A stretch of 64,000 nt of DNA, taken from Dasypus novemcinctus. Taxonomy: Eukaryota; Chordata; Mammalia; Cingulata; Dasypodidae. Shown here in pieces: positions 59,937 to 64,000 of this stretch. Position 1 is the stretch's first letter. The number at the start of each line of letters is the position of its first letter. The stretch spans positions 27,247,278-27,311,277 of the forward strand of contig NC_080689.1 of the NCBI RefSeq assembly GCF_030445035.2. The letters are read 5' to 3'. The position numbers and the translations under genes are program-made. A model generated the notes under the pieces. That model made no database searches and had not been told where the DNA came from. It saw nothing but the letters and a program-made list of their open reading frames with translations.

Positions 59937-62283
59937 TCAGCAATATAGCCATCTTCCCTTTCAAATCAAATGAGACTCTTCTGGAGCCTTGCCTTTTCTC
60001 CTTAGCTACATGCTGCAAATTTGGCCATGTCATCTAATTTATGACCTCTTAGCCTCAAATTTACTGAGAACTTCTTTATGTTGTAGCTTTAAACCAACCA
60101 GAAACTGAACTGGAAAAAAAAAGGTTTAAGAACAGCATGAGTGACCAGTGTTCCGTATCTACTGAAGCTGCTTCCCTAAACTTTATCTAGGTTTTGGAAT
60201 GCTCATACCTACCATTCATGGACCTGCCACACCCTATTTTTCTTCAGCACTGGAGTATAAAACTAATGACCCTCACCCAGCTTCTCAGGTGTTACACACC
60301 CAGCTTCTCTGGCCATAGTTCAAGCCCTCACCTAGTTTCCTGGGATATCATCCAAGAACTACATATTTGCCTTTCCTGGGAGATCTCCAGCTGGCACCTA
60401 ACTCCCTTGCCTTGGGGGTATTAGCCGATAATGCCTATCTAACTTGTCATAGGCACTGGCAGGCAACTTAGACCTGTTCCTCTGCGAATGAGCACTGCCT
60501 TAGGGGCCCAGAGTTGGTTTCATCTCCTCTGGGCACTTCCAAAGATGCATACCATTGAGTTCTGTTTGGTGCAGCTCTGGGCCAGCTGAACCACCCTCTC
60601 CTCACCTTTACCATGAAAGGACACATCTGAATTTCCCACAACTGCTTTGCTTTGGTTGCTCACATTTTGCTTTTTTGGAAAACATACAGTGCTAGGAATC
60701 TAGCATACTAAAGATAGTCCAAATGAAGGCTTCTTAGCCTGCATGAAAAGAATTTTTTCATAACCCTTCTTTTCAGTGTCTAATCTGACCCATCCTAATT
60801 TGTAGAAAAGAAACACTTTAATTAGCAGTTTAAAGTATTCCTTTTCACAGTCCTAATGTCTGATTAAAATGTAATGGCTTGTTTAGTTCTCTCGCCAGGT
60901 GACAGTTCCTTTACCTTTAGACTTATGGTTTGATTTATATTTCTTCTAGAATAGAGACAGAAGTAGAAGAAAATTCTCTTACCCTTAATTGTCAGAGCTG
61001 GGGCCTTTTTACTGATAATTAGTCTCTGCCTACCAGTCACCCAAAGCAATCACTCGTTAGGTTAATTCCTTGTGTTCTCATTTTCTTTCCCTAATGCTTG
61101 CATCTCAGAGCATGTAAACACATCACCACACTTCTCCTACAAGGGCATGACCAGCAGATCTGGTTTAGAATGGACTACGCTGACAGCAACATTCTACGTG
61201 GTTCAGCTAACCCCCCACAGCTTTTGTGTCTTCCTGCCTTGGTGAAGGCAGTGGGGTCACATGTCAATGTGCCTTTCCTGCCAGCTAAGAACCGTGTTCT
61301 GCCCCGTGAGGGTTCCATGCAGAGTGAAGGGTTTTCAGTCCAAGGGTTTCCAGACTAAAAATGCCTTTAATTCAAATCCAAGTTATGCGGAAAGGAATTC
61401 CAACTTCTGCTGTCAGGCCTGAGAGGCTGACCAAGCTGGAGCAGCCTTGACCTTTCTTCCTTCTCCCAGATGTCCAGTGAACTTATGTTCAGTTTGTCCT
61501 CTAACCCTCCACAGAGCGTTTAATTCTGTGATGCCGCTAGTGAGGTTGGAATGTGGCCAATGTGGACACAAAAATGGAAGTGCCTGAGCAGAGAGATTCT
61601 TCCAAAGTTCCTGGTTATCAGATTAACATCATCAAAAGACTCTGAAAAAATAAATGAAAGGGATCAACACTGTGAGGAAATGTCTTATAAAGGAAGGAAT
61701 GTGAGGTGCCCTACAATATATTTATAGAGTCTCCTTGCTTGGACCATTGAGCATCCTTTACCTTCTGCTCCTTTACTTTAGCTGTTCAACATGAGATCAC
61801 CACTATAGTGGGTAAGGGAATGAGCAAATTGGAGAATCTGGATCTTGGGAGCTCAAATGAAAAACAGAGGGATCAAGCAGTTGTGAGGTTAGAATGCCAA
61901 AGCCACTAGGCTGAAGATGAGGCAGGAGCCTTGGCATAGCAAATCCAGCACTGGAGTTGGAAGCATTATGAGCAATGTTTTAATGGATATATCAGAGAAG
62001 ATCAACTTGAACGGGCACTATTGAGTTGATGACTCAACTAAAGTCATCTGTGGTGGTGGGGGTTCTACATAAGGATAAGATCCTCCAGGGATGAATGTCA
62101 TAGTGAAAGTTGCCATCCCACCCATTATATTAATATAAATAAATAAATAAATAAATATATATATATATATATATTTTATACCTTACCTTGCCATATATTT
62201 TATTGGGAACATAGGGAAGAGATGACAATAAGATTTCAATCATGTGTGAAGTTTGATCAAAGAATACCATGTTGAAAAGGATT
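59937..62283. other. no gene; one AT-rich simple repeat
   Basis: About 2.3 kb without recognised gene or transposon. An (AAAT)n-(AT)n simple repeat is at 62137-62175. Short open frames lack known domains. Confidence 0.4.
62137..62175 (+). repeat. (AAAT)n(AT)n microsatellite
   Basis: AAATAAATAAATAAATAAAT followed by about nine AT units. Confidence 0.9.
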
Positions 62284-62299
62284 GAAAAACATGACCACA

Positions 62300-62655
62300 T
62301 GGGAAACGGACTTTGGCCCAGTGGTTAGGGCGTCCGTCTACCATATGGGAGGTCCGCGGTTCAAACCCCCGGCCTCCTTGACCCGTGTGGAGCTGGCCAT
62401 GCGCAGTGCTGATGCGCGCAAGGAGTGCCGTGCCACGCAAGGGTGTCCCCCGCGTGGGGGAGCCCCACGCGCAAGGAGTGCGCCCGTGAGGAAAGCAGCC
62501 CAGCGTGAAAAGAAAGAGCAGCCTGCCCAGGAATGGCGCCACCCACACTTCCTGTGCCGCTGACGACAACAGAAGCGGACAAAGAAACAAGACGCAGCAA
62601 ATAGACACCAAGAACAGACAACCAGGGGAGGGGGGGAATTAAATAAATAAATAAA

Positions 62656-62686
<31 letters not shown>
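62300..62686 (+). mobile_element. DAS-type SINE, long form with 3' deletion, young
   Basis: Head GGACTTTGGCCCAGTGGTTAG and B box (GCGGTTCAAACCCC) look intact. About 50 bp are missing near 62553 in the body. The tail is a pure A run of about 27 (62660-62686). The TSD GAAAAACATGACCACA (16 bp, perfect) is at 62284-62299 and 62687-62702. Long pure tail and perfect TSD point to recent insertion. Confidence 0.95.
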
Positions 62687-62688
<2 letters not shown>

Positions 62689-62702
62689 AAAACATGACCA
62701 CA

Positions 62703-64000
62703 ATATCCCATAGCTCCTCACTTCAAGAGGTTGACTCCATTTCCTCACTCCTTAAATCTTGCTGGCCTTGCAAGTCACTTAATAAAATGTGGCAGAAGTG
62801 GGTGATGGTGCACAGATTTTCAGAATGTCCTGCCATGGTAGGCAGTGCCTAGTCCACAGAGGGGCTGCCCCTCTACCAGGATAAGGCTTCATCTGTTCAT
62901 TCTAAAATGGGTATATGTTGGGTGTTTTCTTGCCCTCAGAAGAGGTAAAACAGCATAGGATATTAATATAAGTCTTGAATTCAGGTTGAGGGTGTCAGAT
63001 ATGGGCATTAGCTTATTTATATCTTGAAATCAGGGAAATAGCCTTTCCCTCATCCTCCTCACTTCCAAAAATATCTTTCCAAGATATTCTCCATTGTTTT
63101 GCCCAGGGCAGTTTGGCCTTAGTTTGCCTTATAAGGCTATTTCAGGGTTTCAAAGTTCTCACAATAGGAAGTCTCTCCTGCTATTCTGCCTGACTTGCCT
63201 ACTGCTTAATTTTGCTTCATTACGTCTCTAAAGACTGGGAGGGCTTTATGGGGCAAAAGGCCCAGTCATCGTGGGATGAATGAATCATTCCAAAAGAACA
63301 GTGAGATGGGCAAGAAGGCAAAGGTGGCTGAGGGCAGGAAGTTGGGGGTGGACAGATTATTGAGAACAGCATCAAAACACTCTGTCTTCTCTCTCCATTA
63401 CTCCCACTAGGGGGTGCCCAGCATCCCAGAATGATCACTATTATTGGGAAATTGAGGTTTGTTGGGGAATTTTGTAAAAAAAAATGTGCCCTTACTGGCC
63501 GACCCAGGTCTCTTCTCTCTCTGCCCTGAGTTGAGAAGAGACGTGGGGGTGGGGTTCTCAAGTCAGCAAGTTTACAGATGCTTCTTACACTTTTGAGGAT
63601 TCTCAAACTGCAGTAGGACCCACTACAAGGTATTGAAGTAGCCAAGGGCCAGAAGAGCGCTCCTAGGCCCAGGAGCAGTGGCAGCATGAGGTTTTATCCC
63701 TGGGGTCAAGACGTTGTGGGAGAGAAAAACCAAGAAAACAAAAGAAAAACAGGAAAAAATTTAATAATAAATAAAAGAAAAAACAAAGTAAAAAAGAGTA
63801 AAGAACAAAAAGGAAACCAAGTGTGGCTGAGAGATTAGTTGGAGGCCAGGGATGGAGAAAAGATTAGGATGAGGTGAAGAGAGAGAGGGATAGTTGTAGG
63901 ATGAAGGTTAGGGAGAGGTGAGAGTATTTTGAGGCTATTTCAGAATGACCACTGCCAAAGTTTCAGTTATGATTGTCTTTGTGCCAGAAATGGGTTCAAA
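62703..64000. other. no gene recognised
   Basis: A 155-codon open frame (63220-63687, minus) has no domain I recognise. The part around 62705-62800 resembles an old MaLR-related or DNA-transposon fragment, but weakly. A-rich sequence is at 63720-63810. Confidence 0.35.

Noticed and set aside
63220-63687. 155-codon open frame, minus strand
   Set aside because: No recognisable domain, and Pro/Ser/Cys-rich text typical of random GC-moderate DNA; it could be reconsidered if transcript data support it.

Overview
This is 64 kb of mammalian, almost certainly xenarthran, nuclear DNA. The diagnostic signal is a set of about 22 tRNA-derived SINEs of the DAS type, known from the nine-banded armadillo (Dasypus novemcinctus). 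They recur on both strands, usually with target-site duplications (TSDs) and A-rich tails, so an armadillo is the best guess. By my coordinates they cover about 7.8 kb (about 12%). I see no functional multi-exon gene, no exon with splice signals I would defend, no CRISPR array and no bacterial-type operon. The window reads as intergenic or deep intronic.

Only two segments derive from recognisable host genes, and both are reverse-transcribed mRNAs. At 2184-3771 (minus) lies an HNRNPA3 retrocopy with an uninterrupted 376-codon ORF, a poly(A) signal, a poly(A) tract and a 12-bp TSD, inserted in an LTR. At 51805-53069 (plus) lies a frameshifted FTH1 (ferritin heavy chain) retropseudogene. It landed in an old MIR SINE and was later split by a DAS-SINE inside its iron-responsive element.

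The rest is layered transposon debris. 1-4500: ERV-type LTR (752-1525), xenarthran-type LTR with the HNRNPA3 retrocopy, old MLT1 LTR. 4500-10830: LINE-1 fragments carrying four DAS-SINEs. 11200-18000: five SINEs among L1-related antisense sequence and an MLT1 LTR. 18165-21250: an old antisense L2 split by an LTR-like insert and a hAT element with 8-bp TSD. 23300-28930: sense L1 split by a solo LTR, antisense L1 ORF2 and L2. 28930-34900: mostly unrecognised sequence with one SINE. 34900-41800: L1 3' UTR, LTRs, MER5A, MIR, L2 and SINEs. 42016-42432: a class-II-like solo LTR with a 6-bp TSD. 44800-47530: a SINE/MIR cluster including two SINEs inserted at the same target. 49594-50560: adjacent MLT1 and MLT2 LTRs. 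56199-57366: a 5'-truncated L1 followed by a short SINE at the same site. 58944-59931: two neighbouring LTRs. 62300-62686: the youngest-looking SINE, with a 16-bp perfect TSD.

Nothing here forms a pathway. The interest is in retrocopy evolution, nested insertions and SINE/LTR biology. I did not find a convincing undescribed system. Family names come from recognition of consensus features, not from a database search, and old-repeat boundaries are approximate.
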